The notes: a model not told the origin generated them from the letters alone. A stretch of 64,000 nt of DNA from Austwickia sp. (GCA_016699675.1 CP064985.1:1984001-2048000); one strand, 5' to 3'; shown: positions 23,958 to 33,446, counted from the stretch's first letter. Numbers and translations: made by a program.

Positions 23958-25745
23958 TCAGGTCGCCCAGGCCGGCCAGCGGCTCGGGGGGTCCTCCCCG
24001 ACGGCGGCGGCCGCGAGGTCGTTGAGCAGCGAGGATCCCCGGTCGTAGTACGACTCGTGGCCCATGTTGAGCCGGGTCCAGGTCCGGCCACCGTCGGGGT
24101 ACGACGCCAGATGCGGCACCGCCCCCAGCAGCTTGACGCCCGGCATCTTGGCCACGTCCGGCCCGAAGATCTGCAGCCGCGTCACGATGTCGCCGGTGGC
24201 GACCGCGGCGTACAGCTTGCCCTCCGGCAGCAGCAGCTTGTCCACGGTGTCGGTGAACAGCCCCGGGCAGCCGGTGATGATCGCGGCGTCGAACACGTCG
24301 GTCTCCTGCATGGCCAGCCCGAGCACGGAGGCGCCGTAGCTGTGTCCGGAGGCCACCAGCCGGACGTGCGGCCCGACCAGCGCGCGCAGCCCCTTAGCGC
24401 ACTGCACCAGCAGCGGCGCGGCCTCGCGCGCGTACCGGTCGTCGACCGCCTCACCCGGCACGATCCAGCGAATCCCGCTCTCGCCGAGGGCGCGTCGGGC
24501 GGCGACGTCGTACGGCGCCTGGTAGCCGATCCAGTCGACGACCGCCACGCCGTCGGTGCCGCCCAGGGCGGCCCCAGCGATGCGGCCCGCCTCCTCCCGC
24601 AGCGCCGACATCCAGGTGGCCTCTCGGTAGAGGCGCAGGTCGACGGTGGTCGTCGTGCCGGGGACGTGCAGGATCACCGTGTGGGCCAGCGGTAGGTCGC
24701 CGAGGACCACCGCCGTACGCAGCGGGTAGGCGCGCGCGTCGAGCAGGTAGAGGCCGCGCTGGTGCAGCGGCGTCGTGATCTCGTCGAGGGCGGCGAGCGA
24801 CTCGGCCGGCACCACCGAGTCGGGCACGCCGAGGTCCTCTTCGGGCGGGCTGAGCAGCGCCCGCAGCTTGAGGAGCCCGCGCAGGTCGCGCCGCTCCCGA
24901 TCCTCGACCGACTCGCTCATGGCGTCCGCGGGCAGCGGGCCCGAGTCGGGCGCGGCCGCCGCGGCCATCTCGTCCTGGATGCCGGCGGCGCGGGCGTGGA
25001 TCTCCTCGGCGAGGATCGCCATGTTCGCACGGTGCCGCACCTCGGCGGGGATGCCGTCGGTGCGGCCGCACCAGTGGCTGAGCCGCTCGATCACGACGGC
25101 CCGGTCCGGGTTGCTCAGGTCGTGCCACCAGTCGGCGACCACCTCGGGGTTGTCGCCGCTGGGGACGAGCGGCAGCCGGTGGCCGCTCACGTCGACCTCC
25201 GGGAACCGGGCGGCCGCCTGGGCGGCCTCGGCCCGCATCAGGTCGGGCATGGCGTCGACGGTCATGAGCATGACCTTGAGCCGGCGGTGCCGCAGCTCGT
25301 CCGCCAGCGTCTCCTCGATGTGTCCCCACCCCCGGCGCCGCTCCGCCTGCCGGATGAACTGCCCGTGCAGCTCCGCGCACCGCGCCAACGCGTCGGAGAG
25401 GTCGGTCGCCGCCTGGTCGAGGGCCTTCGACAGCCGGGCGACCGGTTCGGCCTTCGCGACGTCCGCGACGGAAGCCGGCGCGGGCTGCGTCGCCGCGGGT
25501 TGCGCGGCCGCGGGTTGCCTTGCCGCGGACGGCAGTACGTCGTGCGCCGGCTCGCCTTCCGAGCCGGCCCCTCCTACCGGCACGGCCCCGTGGTCGCCAA
25601 CCGACGCGCGACGACTCGGCGCCGCCGGAGCGGCAGGCTCCGCGGCCGCGGCCTCGAGGGCTGCGGCGGCCTTGTTCGGCGCGGTGGCCTTTCGGGTGGT
25701 GGCCCACCGGGGCCGCCGGGGTCCGGGGACGTCCGTGGGTTGCAT
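23958..25745 (-). CDS. DUF1023 alpha/beta hydrolase
   Basis: A 595-residue protein. Residues 1-110 are Pro/Ala-rich. A helical middle follows (LSKALDQAATDLSDALARC, then HIEETLADELRHRRLK). The C-terminal half is the DUF1023 alpha/beta-hydrolase region, with the nucleophile elbow ASGHSYGASVLGLA, strand VAVVDWIGYQAPYD and a late histidine in NMGHESYYD. This family is common in actinobacteria, often beside ESX or secreted-protein genes, and its substrate is unknown. ATG at 25745 is chosen because GGAGGGGG precedes it. It is convergent with the MFS exporter. No signal peptide is present. Confidence 0.78.
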   Translation of the reverse strand: MQPTDVPGPRRPRWATTRKATAPNKAAAALEAAAAEPAAPAAPSRRASVGDHGAVPVGGAGSEGEPAHDVLPSAARQPAAAQPAATQPAPASVADVAKAEPVARLSKALDQAATDLSDALARCAELHGQFIRQAERRRGWGHIEETLADELRHRRLKVMLMTVDAMPDLMRAEAAQAAARFPEVDVSGHRLPLVPSGDNPEVVADWWHDLSNPDRAVVIERLSHWCGRTDGIPAEVRHRANMAILAEEIHARAAGIQDEMAAAAAPDSGPLPADAMSESVEDRERRDLRGLLKLRALLSPPEEDLGVPDSVVPAESLAALDEITTPLHQRGLYLLDARAYPLRTAVVLGDLPLAHTVILHVPGTTTTVDLRLYREATWMSALREEAGRIAGAALGGTDGVAVVDWIGYQAPYDVAARRALGESGIRWIVPGEAVDDRYAREAAPLLVQCAKGLRALVGPHVRLVASGHSYGASVLGLAMQETDVFDAAIITGCPGLFTDTVDKLLLPEGKLYAAVATGDIVTRLQIFGPDVAKMPGVKLLGAVPHLASYPDGGRTWTRLNMGHESYYDRGSSLLNDLAAAAVGEDPPSRWPAWAT

Positions 25746-25972
25746 GTCCGCCCCCTCCGACCACCGGGAACGACCCCGCCGCTTTGAGGGTCGTCGTGCT
25801 GATGCGTTCGGGCCACCGGTTGCCGTACTCGGCGTGGTCACCCTCGTGACCCCTATGTTACCCACGAGTCAAGCAATGTGTCGCCCGACGCGGGCGCGAG
25901 ATGCGATCGACGCCGGCTCGCTCACGGCGCGAGCCGGCCCTCTGGTCCAGTCGCATGCGGCGGTTCCCGATG

Positions 25973-26032
25973 GACCGTTCGTGACCTGCGCAAAGGGTGC
26001 CAGGGCACCTAAAGGCCTGGTCGTGAGCGGTC
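25973..26032. repeat. 60-bp palindromic intergenic repeat, copy B
   Basis: Same element as at 17255: GACCGTTCGTGACCTGCGC on the left and TGGTCGTGAGCGGTC on the right. The centre here is GGTGCCAGGGCACC, a mismatch from the perfect palindrome found in the other copies. It is the first half of a 94-bp tandem duplication. Confidence 0.9.
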
Positions 26033-26066
26033 GTCCTGGGGATAACTTGCCGGGGTGGTGTGGCGT

Positions 26067-26126
26067 GACCGTTCGTGACCTGCGCAAAGGGTGCCATGGC
26101 ACCTAAAGGCCTGGTCGTGAGCGGTC
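26067..26126. repeat. 60-bp palindromic intergenic repeat, copy C
   Basis: Identical to copy B except for the restored central GGTGCCATGGCACC. Each of B and C is followed by the same unrelated tail (CCTGGGGATAACTTGCCGGG and GTGGTGTGG), so the unit duplicated in tandem is about 94 bp (25973-26066, 26067-26157). Confidence 0.9.
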
Positions 26127-26210
26127 GTCCTGGGGATAACTTGCCGGGGTGGTGTGGGCGCCTGCCGTGCGCAGCGGCGCAGAGCCCGCGCGAACCATCG
26201 CCGCCCCGTC

Positions 26211-27209
26211 CTAGTCCTCGTCGAGGGCGAACAGGTGCCGCACGAACTCGCCGTACCGGCGCAGCGCCCCGTCCCCGGCGTCCGCGAGCGCGGGGGAGAC
26301 CTGGTCCAGCTGGAAGAAGCCGTGCACCAGGTCCTCGTAATGCAGGTGCTCGCAGGGCACCCCGGCGGCGCGCAGCCGCGCCGCGAACCAGAGGCCGTCG
26401 TCGCGCAGGGGATCGTGCTCCGCCGTGACGACGAAGGCGGGGGGCATCCCGTCGAGGGACGCGTACGCCGGGCAGACCCACGGGTCGAACCGGTCGGCCC
26501 GGGCGGGGACCCATTGCTCGACGTACCACTGCAGGTCGTCCCGCTCCAGGCCCCAGCCGCGGCCCTTCTCGGCGACGCTGGCCGACGTCAGTGTGAGGTC
26601 GGTGTTGGGCGTCATCAGCAGCAGGTGGCCGGCGGGCTCGGCCAGGCCCTGCCGGGCGGCGTCGCGCAGCCGGACGGCGGCGGCCGCGGCGAGCAGGCCA
26701 CCGGCGGAGTCGCCCGCGAGGCCGACGCCGGCGCGTTCGTCGCCGCCGAGCAGACCGAGCGTCGCGTCGGCCCACTGGCAGGCGCGGACCACGTCCTCGA
26801 CGGCGGCGGGGGCCCGGTATTCGGGGGCCCGCCGATAGTCCACGGAGAGCACGGTGACCTGGGCGTGGTAAGCCAACCGGCGGGCCAGCCGGTCGTGCGT
26901 GTCGAGGTCGCCCATGACGAAGCCGCCGCCGTGGGCGTAGACCACGACGGGCAGGGTGCTCAGCTGGGGCCGGTAGAGCCGCGCGGTGAAATGGTCGCCG
27001 AGGTCGTGGTCCTCCACGACCGCCAGCTCCGGTCCGGGGGCCGCGCCCTTGGCGTTCGCCCGGCTGGCGAGCCGCAGTCGCGCGGCGCCCATCCGGGCGG
27101 CCATCGGTTCGCTGGCGCGAAGGGCGGCGACCCAGGCGCGCAGGGCGTCGTCGGGCTCGGTGCGCATGCCCTCGGGCTTGCCCAGCGCCGGCGTCGAATC
27201 CGTCCCCAC
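26211..27209 (-). CDS. Alpha/beta hydrolase, hormone-sensitive lipase family esterase
   Basis: A 332-residue esterase/lipase of the HSL (family IV, alpha/beta-hydrolase-3) type. The oxyanion-hole motif is VVYAHGGGFVMGD, the nucleophile elbow VGLAGDSAGGLLAAAAAV, the catalytic aspartate in VTAEHDPLRDDG and the catalytic histidine in DLVHGFFQLD. It hydrolyses short-chain esters; the physiological substrate is unknown. The start is GTG at 27209, or ATG 14 codons later (MRTEPDDALRAW) where GAGGG precedes it. It lies 50 bp downstream of the histidine-kinase pair on the same strand. The 465 bp between it and the DUF1023 gene hold the tandem palindromic repeats and nothing else that I recognise. Confidence 0.88.
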   Translation of the reverse strand: MGTDSTPALGKPEGMRTEPDDALRAWVAALRASEPMAARMGAARLRLASRANAKGAAPGPELAVVEDHDLGDHFTARLYRPQLSTLPVVVYAHGGGFVMGDLDTHDRLARRLAYHAQVTVLSVDYRRAPEYRAPAAVEDVVRACQWADATLGLLGGDERAGVGLAGDSAGGLLAAAAAVRLRDAARQGLAEPAGHLLLMTPNTDLTLTSASVAEKGRGWGLERDDLQWYVEQWVPARADRFDPWVCPAYASLDGMPPAFVVTAEHDPLRDDGLWFAARLRAAGVPCEHLHYEDLVHGFFQLDQVSPALADAGDGALRRYGEFVRHLFALDED

Positions 27210-27259
27210 CCAGGCAGATTACCGGTTGCCCGCAGCCGCTCCCGCCACGCCCGGCCCGC

Positions 27260-29330
27260 TCACGAGGCGACGGCGGCGCGCGCCTCCGGGAGCGTGAACG
27301 TCACGGTGGTGCCGCCCCAGGCGTTCCCGTCGGCGCTGATCCGGCCGCCGTGCCGGGTGACGATCGCCTGGCACAGGGCCAGCCCCAGGCCGATCCCGGA
27401 CCGCCCGGAGGCGGCGCCCTCCGCGGAGCGTTCGAACGGCGCAAACACCCGCTCGCGGTCCGCCGGGTCGATCCCGATCCCCCGGTCGGCCACGCTGACG
27501 CGGACCCAGCCGGGCGCCGCATCGGCCGCGGTGCTGATGCGGATGCGGGGCGGCTCGCCGGGGCGGGCGTACTTCACGCTGTTGGCCACGAGGTTCGCCA
27601 GCACCTGCCGCACTAGGGCGGGGTCGGCCATGACCACCGCCGCCAGGTCGATGTCGACGTCGATCTCGGCCTGCCGCTCGCCCACGGCGTACATCGACGT
27701 CACCTCCGGGACCAGCCCGGCGAGGTCGACGACCGCGGGCCGCAGCGTGCCCTCCCGGGTGACCGTGTAGGCGAGATAGTCGTCGATGAGCTGGCGCATC
27801 CGCCAGCCGACCTCGCGGGCCCGGTCGAGGGCCTCGCGGCCGCGCGCGGCGTCCGCGACCACCTCGTCCTCGGCCACGTCCATCCACAGCGCCAGCGACG
27901 CGAGCGGGTTCTTCAGGTCGTGGGCCACGGCGGCGGCGAAGGTCTCCAGCTGCGCGGTGCGCCGCTCCTCAGCCGTGACATCGCAGAGCACGACCAGGGT
28001 GAGCGGCGGGTCGAGGTGCCCGAGGGCCTGGGCGGCGACGGCGTACACGAGGTCCGCCCCGTCGCGACGCCCCTCGCCCGCGGGCCGCCGCACCCGGACG
28101 TGGACGGGCTCGCGGGTGGGGTTGACCAGGCGGGTCAGTTGGGTCTGGCTGAGGTCGGTGCCGTCGAGGGCGCGCAGGCCGTACGCCGTGGGCCAGGGCG
28201 GCTCGGCCTCTCCTGCCGGTCCCGGCGGCGCGGCGGGTGGGCCGAGCAGCCGGCGCGCGGCCGGATTGGAGATCAGGATGCGACCCCGCCGATCGGCCAG
28301 GATCACCCCGTCGTCCACGGTGCGCACCACCGTCTCGAGCAGGGCGTTCTCGGCCGCCTCCTGCGCCGCCCGCGGCGGCGGTGCGGGCGCTGAGCCGCGC
28401 GGTGCTCTCGCGCAGCGCCAGGATGATGAAGCCGAGCAGCACTGAGATGGTCATCAGCTGCTCCATCACCAGCGAGGACGGCAGCCACGCCGCCTCGTCG
28501 AGGCGTGACCACGCGGTCCGCGCCACGGCGGCCGGCAGCAGGACCATGCCGATCGCGGCCCAGCCGGCCACCCGCGGAGTGAGGACGAGACCCAGCCAGA
28601 CCCAGGGGACGCAGACGAGCCAGGCGAGCGGGTACTGCGGATAGAGATACGGGATGGTCAGGCAGAACAGGGCCAGCAGCGCGAGCAGCGGCAGGAACGA
28701 CGGGTACTCGAGCCGGCAGTAGGTGGGGCGCGGCGGATGCCAGATCGCGAAGGTGACCAGCCCCGTGAAGACCAGGTTGATCTGGAGCCGGATGATCCAC
28801 GCGACGTCGTACCGGGCCTCGCCCGTCCCGCCCAGGCCGCCGCCGGGGATGCCGCCGAGGTAGACGATCGCGGCGGCGGCCCCTGTGGCCAGGCACGCGT
28901 ACAGCACCACGTGCGGGATGCCGCGGGGAAACCAGGCGGGGACGGCGCGGTGGTACGCCGCCAAGGCCGCCAGCGGGACCGCGACGTTCACCAGCCCGAT
29001 GCGCAGGGCGTCCCCCGGGGGCAGCCCGGTCGCCATGGTCTCGCCGACGAAGGCGGCGGCGGCGACGAGCACGACGCTCGCAAAGCGACGGTACGCCGAG
29101 CGGTCGCGCGGCCAGAGCAGGCTGAGCAGGCCGAGGAGCACCGCGGGCGCCGCCCACGAGTCACTCAGATGCCGCTCGGGCACGTAGGACTGGGTGCCGG
29201 TGGCGACGGCCATGACGAACCAGAGGGCGAAGAGGGTGACGCTGACGGGACGCCGCGGCGGCTCGGGGTGGATCACGGCATCGGCCCGGCACCGCGGCCT
29301 CAACCGGTGGGCGATCCCTGCGGGGATCAC
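27260..29330 (-). pseudogene. Sensor histidine kinase, second of a tandem pair, frameshifted
   Basis: The gene starts at GTG 29330, overlapping the stop of the first kinase (GTGA). It encodes a membrane sensor half with about eight helices (VTLFALWFVMAV to MTISVLLGFIILALRESTARLSART). The frame is then lost in a G/C-rich run at about 28364-28386. The kinase half continues in another frame as AAQEAAENALLETVVRTVDDG, PAS-like ILISNPAARRLLG, H-box AVAHDLKNPLASL, N-box NLVANSVKYA, DRGIGID and GIGLGLALC. All catalytic boxes are intact. The interval is one base longer than a multiple of three, so a single extra base explains it, and removal gives about 689 residues, close to the first kinase. It could be a real mutation, a sequencing error, or two split polypeptides. 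Confidence 0.8.
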
Positions 29331-31354
29331 GGCGCGGTCCCGGCCGGCAGCGTGAAGCGGAACGTCGCGCCGCCCCAGGTGTTGGTCGCCGCGCCGATCC
29401 GGCCGCCGTGCCGCGTGACGATGGCGTGGCACAGCGACAGCCCGAGACCGATCCCCTCGACGTCCGCCGCGTCCTTCGTGCTGCGGCTGAACGCGGTGAA
29501 GATGCGCTCCTCGTCGCCGGGGTCGAGGCCGCGACCCCGGTCGGCGACGGCGACCTCGATCCAGCCCGGTTCGACCTCCGCGCTGCGGATGTCGATGTGC
29601 GCCGGGCGGCCCGGCCGGGCGTACTTCACCGCGTTGCCCACGAGATTGCCCACGAGCTGGCGGGTGAGGGCCTCGTCCGCGCGGACGACGTGCGGGACGT
29701 CGACCGCGAAGTACGGACCCGATGCGGCGGCCAGGCCGCGGGCGTCGTACCCCGCCACGACGTCGCTCACGATCGCCGCCAGGGGCACGTCGACGACGGT
29801 CATCGCCCCGCCCCGGCTGACCGCGAACGCGAGGTAGTCGTCGATGAGCTTCTGCATGCGGAAGACCGCGGCCTGGGCACGATGCAGCAGCATCAGGCCG
29901 GTGTCGGTGTCGTCCCCGACGAACTCCTCGGCGGCGGCTTCCATCCACCCGGTCAGCGCCGAGAGCGGGGTCTTCAGGTCGTGGGCCACGGTCCCGGCGA
30001 AGGTCTCCAGCTGCTGTTGCCGATCGTGGGCGGCGGTCACGTCGCGCAGTAGCAGCAGGTTGAGGCGCTGGCCGCCAATGATCAGGTCTTGGCTGGTGAC
30101 GCTCAACCGGAGCGGTCGTCGGTGCCCGGTCGGCCGGTGCTCGGAGGAGGGGTGCTCGGTCGCCGCGACCACCCGGCGTACGTCCGTCGCCTGCAGCTCG
30201 ACCTGGCGGATCCATTCGGTGCTGACCCGGTCGGGCACGTCGCCAACCAGGTGTTCGGCGGCGCGGTTGGACAGGGTGACGCGCCCGTCGGGTCGGGTGA
30301 GGAGCAGGCCGTGGGACAGGGTCTGGACGATGCCGTCGAGGATCTCCCGGCGATCTTGTTCCGCGGCGGCTCGCGCCGCCACCTCGGCCCGCAGCGCCAC
30401 GAGGTTCTCCCGGAAGACCGCGAGCATCAGGGCGACATGGGTGACGAAGGCCGGGGTGAAGTCGGCGAGCAGCTGCGGGCTGATCGCGGCGACGCCCGCA
30501 ACGGGGGGCGCGACGTCTCGGTACGCCGTGGCGATGAACGCGATGGTGATGGCGAACGCCAGCACCGCCGTGCCGCGGATGCCGAACAGCAGCCCGGTCC
30601 AGGCGGCCAGCGCGATGAAGAGCCACGACAGGGGCTGATGCGGGAGGAGGTGGGGCAGCGTGAGGCAGGCGGCCACGCCGATCAGGTACCCGGGCAGGTG
30701 GCCCAGCACCGTGCGGGCGCGGGGCCCTCGGACGGGCAGGCGATCTCCGTCGCTGGGGTCGCGCCGAAACAGCAGCGGGAGAACGCAGTTCACGGTGATC
30801 GCCAGGACGCTGAACTGGCGCACCGCCGCCCACAGGATCTGTTCGCCGGAGTGCGGCGTCCCCAGGCCGCTGCCCGGGTAGGCCCCCAGCAGGGCGCCGA
30901 CCGCGGCCGCCGGAGCGATGACGAGCATCAGCCACACCGCCTCAGGGGCGTCGCGGGGCACCCAGGAGCGCTGTTCGGTGCCCAGCTGATGAGCCCAGAC
31001 CGCCACCGCGGCGACGGCCAGATTTGCGGCGGCCATCGCGACGAGCTGGCCGCCCGCGGTGCCCGAGAGCAGCCCGCCGACGAGGAAGCCGCCCGTGCAG
31101 ACCGCGGCGTTGCCGGCGGCTGACGGCCGGGAGCGCCCGGTCGGCGCCGCTGCGGCCAGGGCGAGCGCGACCAGGTACAGGCCGTCCACCGCCCAGCACC
31201 CGGACAGGCCCGGCGCCGAGGCGGGCATGAAGCGGAACCCCACCCAGCCCAGGAGCACGGCCGAGACCCCGAGCACCAGCCTGGCCACGGCGGGGGACAG
31301 CGCGGGTACGGCGACCGGGGGTTCGCGCAGCGGCGATGACGACGGCCAGGCCAC
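29327..31354 (-). CDS. Sensor histidine kinase (MASE1-like sensor, PAS, HisKA, HATPase)
   Basis: A 675-residue membrane kinase. It has an N-terminal region of eight to nine helices resembling MASE1 (about residues 15-310), a PAS-like segment (ILDGIVQTLSHGLLLTRPDG), H-box TVAHDLKTPLSALTGW, N-box NLVGNAVKYARPG, G1 DRGRGLDPGD and G2 GIGLGLSLCHAIV. All phosphotransfer residues are present. GTG at 31354 is chosen because AGGAGAGGGGG lies directly upstream; the frame is open to 31399. It overlaps the second, paralogous kinase by four bases. No response regulator gene adjoins either kinase, so they are orphans. The signal is unknown. Confidence 0.87.
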   Translation of the reverse strand: MAWPSSSPLREPPVAVPALSPAVARLVLGVSAVLLGWVGFRFMPASAPGLSGCWAVDGLYLVALALAAAAPTGRSRPSAAGNAAVCTGGFLVGGLLSGTAGGQLVAMAAANLAVAAVAVWAHQLGTEQRSWVPRDAPEAVWLMLVIAPAAAVGALLGAYPGSGLGTPHSGEQILWAAVRQFSVLAITVNCVLPLLFRRDPSDGDRLPVRGPRARTVLGHLPGYLIGVAACLTLPHLLPHQPLSWLFIALAAWTGLLFGIRGTAVLAFAITIAFIATAYRDVAPPVAGVAAISPQLLADFTPAFVTHVALMLAVFRENLVALRAEVAARAAAEQDRREILDGIVQTLSHGLLLTRPDGRVTLSNRAAEHLVGDVPDRVSTEWIRQVELQATDVRRVVAATEHPSSEHRPTGHRRPLRLSVTSQDLIIGGQRLNLLLLRDVTAAHDRQQQLETFAGTVAHDLKTPLSALTGWMEAAAEEFVGDDTDTGLMLLHRAQAAVFRMQKLIDDYLAFAVSRGGAMTVVDVPLAAIVSDVVAGYDARGLAAASGPYFAVDVPHVVRADEALTRQLVGNLVGNAVKYARPGRPAHIDIRSAEVEPGWIEVAVADRGRGLDPGDEERIFTAFSRSTKDAADVEGIGLGLSLCHAIVTRHGGRIGAATNTWGGATFRFTLPAGTAP

Positions 31355-31530
31355 CGATCCCCCTCTCCTGGAGACCCAGTGCTCGGCGGCTCGTGGCACG
31401 GCCGCTGCGCGCAGTGTCGACGGCCATTGTGCCGCCTGAAGCGGGCAAACGAAAAAGACTCCGCGACAGCCGAATTCAAGCGCCGTCGCCGCATGGTACG
31501 GCGGTCGCTTGCGGCAGCTAGCATCGAGGG

Positions 31531-31725
31531 GTGCTCACTGGACTGGCCCTGGCCTACGCGGCGTTCACCCTCGTGTTCGTGGCGGTCTTCGTGGTGGCCC
31601 TGATGGTCATCCTTCGATCGGGGCGCTTTTCCGTGACAAGCCGCAGGCTGCACAACCTGGGCCGGTCGCGAGCGCGGCGTGACCCGGAAGCACCGGGCCC
31701 GCGTGGCGGGGGTCAGTCCGCGTAG
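31531..31725 (+). CDS. Small single-pass membrane protein
   Basis: A 64-residue frame starting at GTG with GAGGG just upstream. Residues 3-28 are a strong hydrophobic helix (LALAYAAFTLVFVAVFVVAL) followed by a basic, probably cytoplasmic tail (RRLHNLGRSRARRD). The composition differs from GC-shadow frames and the helix is convincing. It is divergent from the kinase pair and overlaps the convergent hypothetical gene by 13 bp. No family is recognised. Confidence 0.5.
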   Translation: MLTGLALAYAAFTLVFVAVFVVALMVILRSGRFSVTSRRLHNLGRSRARRDPEAPGPRGGGQSA

Positions 31726-32291
31726 ACCGCCTCGGACCAGTAGTCGAGCGCCCCCGCCCGCCGCAGGCTCACCAGATAGCCCTCCTCGTCGACGGGGTCG
31801 ATCCAGTCGACGTTCCCCTGCGGGGGCGGCAGCTCGCCGTACGGCGCGTACGCCGTACGCACGCACACCAGCCGGATCGCGCCCTCCCAGCGCGGCCCGC
31901 GACCCATCCCCGGCCCCGCCCCGGCCGGCGCGCTCGCGTCGTCGGCGATCGCCAGGGCGACGGGGCGGCAGGCGATCTCCCGCAGCAGGGCGATGAGGTC
32001 GGCGTCGGCCGGGTCGTCGGCCTCGACCGCCCCGTCCGCGACGGCCGCGTCGATGCGAGCCTGCTGGTGGCGGGTTCCGACATCGATGGCGTGCCGTTCT
32101 CGAGCGGTACGCCGTGCGGCGTCGTCCGGCAGGCCCGCGTACCCGGGGATCAGCTCGGCGAGAATCTCGCCGGGGCTGTCCGCGTGAACCGAGGCGCCCC
32201 CGGGCAGGCCGAGCACGTGGGGCCACTGGCCGCCGTCCGGGCGGACGGGGTAGAAGCCGCAGCAGCCCGAGTGGTGGTTGACGACCTTCAC
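31713..32291 (-). CDS. Hypothetical protein with N-terminal HHSGCCGFYP motif
   Basis: A 192-residue soluble protein. The N-terminus MKVVNHHSGCCGFYPVRPDG has paired histidines and cysteines that could bind metal. The middle is helical and acidic (GAVEADDPADADLIALLREI), and the end contains IRLVCVRTAYAPYGELPPP and VDWIDPVDEEGYLVSLRRAG. No signal peptide or membrane segment is visible. It is 41 bp downstream of the universal stress protein gene on the same strand and may be cotranscribed with it. I do not recognise the family. Confidence 0.6.
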   Translation of the reverse strand: MKVVNHHSGCCGFYPVRPDGGQWPHVLGLPGGASVHADSPGEILAELIPGYAGLPDDAARRTARERHAIDVGTRHQQARIDAAVADGAVEADDPADADLIALLREIACRPVALAIADDASAPAGAGPGMGRGPRWEGAIRLVCVRTAYAPYGELPPPQGNVDWIDPVDEEGYLVSLRRAGALDYWSEAVYAD

Positions 32292-32332
32292 GGGCCCATC
32301 GTGCCACCCCGGCAGCGACCCGGTCCGGGCCG

Positions 32333-33226
32333 TTACATCCGGACGACGAGCGTGGGGGTCTGCGGGTGCGTGGTCAGGGCGCGGCTCACCGATCCGAGGA
32401 GGAGGCCGGTGAACCCGCCGTACCCGCGGCTGCCCACCACCAGCAGGCAGGCCGCCGGCGCGAGGTCGGCGAGCACGTCCTGGGCGCGGCCGAAACGGAC
32501 CACGCGTTCGACGGTCACCCCGGCAGCAGCCGCCGGCGCCGTGAGCTCGTCGAGCGACTCGCGGGCGGCGGCGGCGATGTCCGCCTCGTCGCGCATGAGC
32601 ACAGCGGTGCCGTCCTTGGCGTAGTACGGGACGAGGTCCCAGGCCTGGACCGCGAGCAGCGGGCGGTCGAGCGCCTGGGCGGCGGCGATCGCCGCCTGGG
32701 CCACGTCCGGGGCGTGGGCGTCGATGTCGAGACCGACGAGCACCGCCCCGGCCGGGTCGCCCCCCGCGGCGGGAACGACGGCGACGTTGCCCTGGGCGTG
32801 ATGCAGGACCGCCGAGACCGTCCCGCCGAGCAGGGCCCGGCGCAGCCCGGACGCGCCGGTCGCGCCCAGGACGGTCAGCCCCGCCTCGCGGGAGAGCTCC
32901 GCCAGCGTCGCGGCGGGATGGCCCGTGACGAGGGCGGACGTGACGTCCACGCCGGGGGCGTACGCGTGGGTGGCGGCCACCGAATCGCTCAGGTGGGCTC
33001 GGGCCGCCTCGGCCACCCGGTCCGTGAAGTCGGCGGCCTGCGGGAGCGGCATGACGGCGGTCGGCCGGGCCGGCACTGGCATCGGCGGGACCACGGCCAC
33101 CAGGGTGAGGCCCAGGTCATGGAGTCGAGCCCAGTCCGCGGCCCAGCGGGCCGCCGCGAGGGCGGGCTCCGATCCGTCACTACCCACCAGCACTCGACCC
33201 GCCACGCGTGGCGACTCGTCGCCCAT
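32333..33226 (-). CDS. Universal stress protein, tandem UspA domains
   Basis: A 297-residue protein with two UspA folds. Domain 1 starts RVLVGSDGSEPALAAARWAADWAR and ends with the ATP-loop pattern LGATGASGLRRALLGGTVS. Domain 2 starts GAVLVGLDIDAHAPDVAQAA and ends VVGSRGYGGFTGLLLGSVS then TPTLVVRM. Both carry the GxxG-type nucleotide-binding loop. Such tandem USPs are typical of actinobacterial dormancy and stress responses. The ATG at 33226 begins the unit, with the hypothetical gene downstream. The 282 bp upstream hold palindromic repeat copy D. Confidence 0.88.
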   Translation of the reverse strand: MGDESPRVAGRVLVGSDGSEPALAAARWAADWARLHDLGLTLVAVVPPMPVPARPTAVMPLPQAADFTDRVAEAARAHLSDSVAATHAYAPGVDVTSALVTGHPAATLAELSREAGLTVLGATGASGLRRALLGGTVSAVLHHAQGNVAVVPAAGGDPAGAVLVGLDIDAHAPDVAQAAIAAAQALDRPLLAVQAWDLVPYYAKDGTAVLMRDEADIAAAARESLDELTAPAAAAGVTVERVVRFGRAQDVLADLAPAACLLVVGSRGYGGFTGLLLGSVSRALTTHPQTPTLVVRM

Positions 33227-33386
33227 GCCGATCCCCGCCTTCCCTTGCGCTCGGCCGGGTTCGGCGCCCGGCCCCGCGTTGTGTCGTACCGGTCGACTCC
33301 ATCCTCTCCCCGCCGTCCCGGCGCGGCCAGGGCCTCCGTTGTGGGGGTGCTCACCCCGCCCGACGTTCCCGGACGCTTCCGGCGGT

Positions 33387-33446
33387 GACCGTTCGTGACC
33401 CGCGCTTTGGGTGCCATGGCACCCTTCGCGCAGGTCGTGAGCGGTC
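33387..33446. repeat. 60-bp palindromic intergenic repeat, copy D
   Basis: Left arm GACCGTTCGTGACCCGCGC, perfect centre GGTGCCATGGCACC, right arm GCGCAGGTCGTGAGCGGTC. Changes in the sequence between arm and centre are compensated here (CTTTGG against the ACCCTTC side), as expected if hairpin structure is conserved. It is 62 bp downstream of the ABC permease stop (minus strand). Confidence 0.9.

Noticed and set aside
27969..30935. 988-codon frame spanning both kinases
   Set aside because: It is a composite: shadow of the first kinase, then the true sensor half of the second, then out-of-frame sequence after the frameshift.
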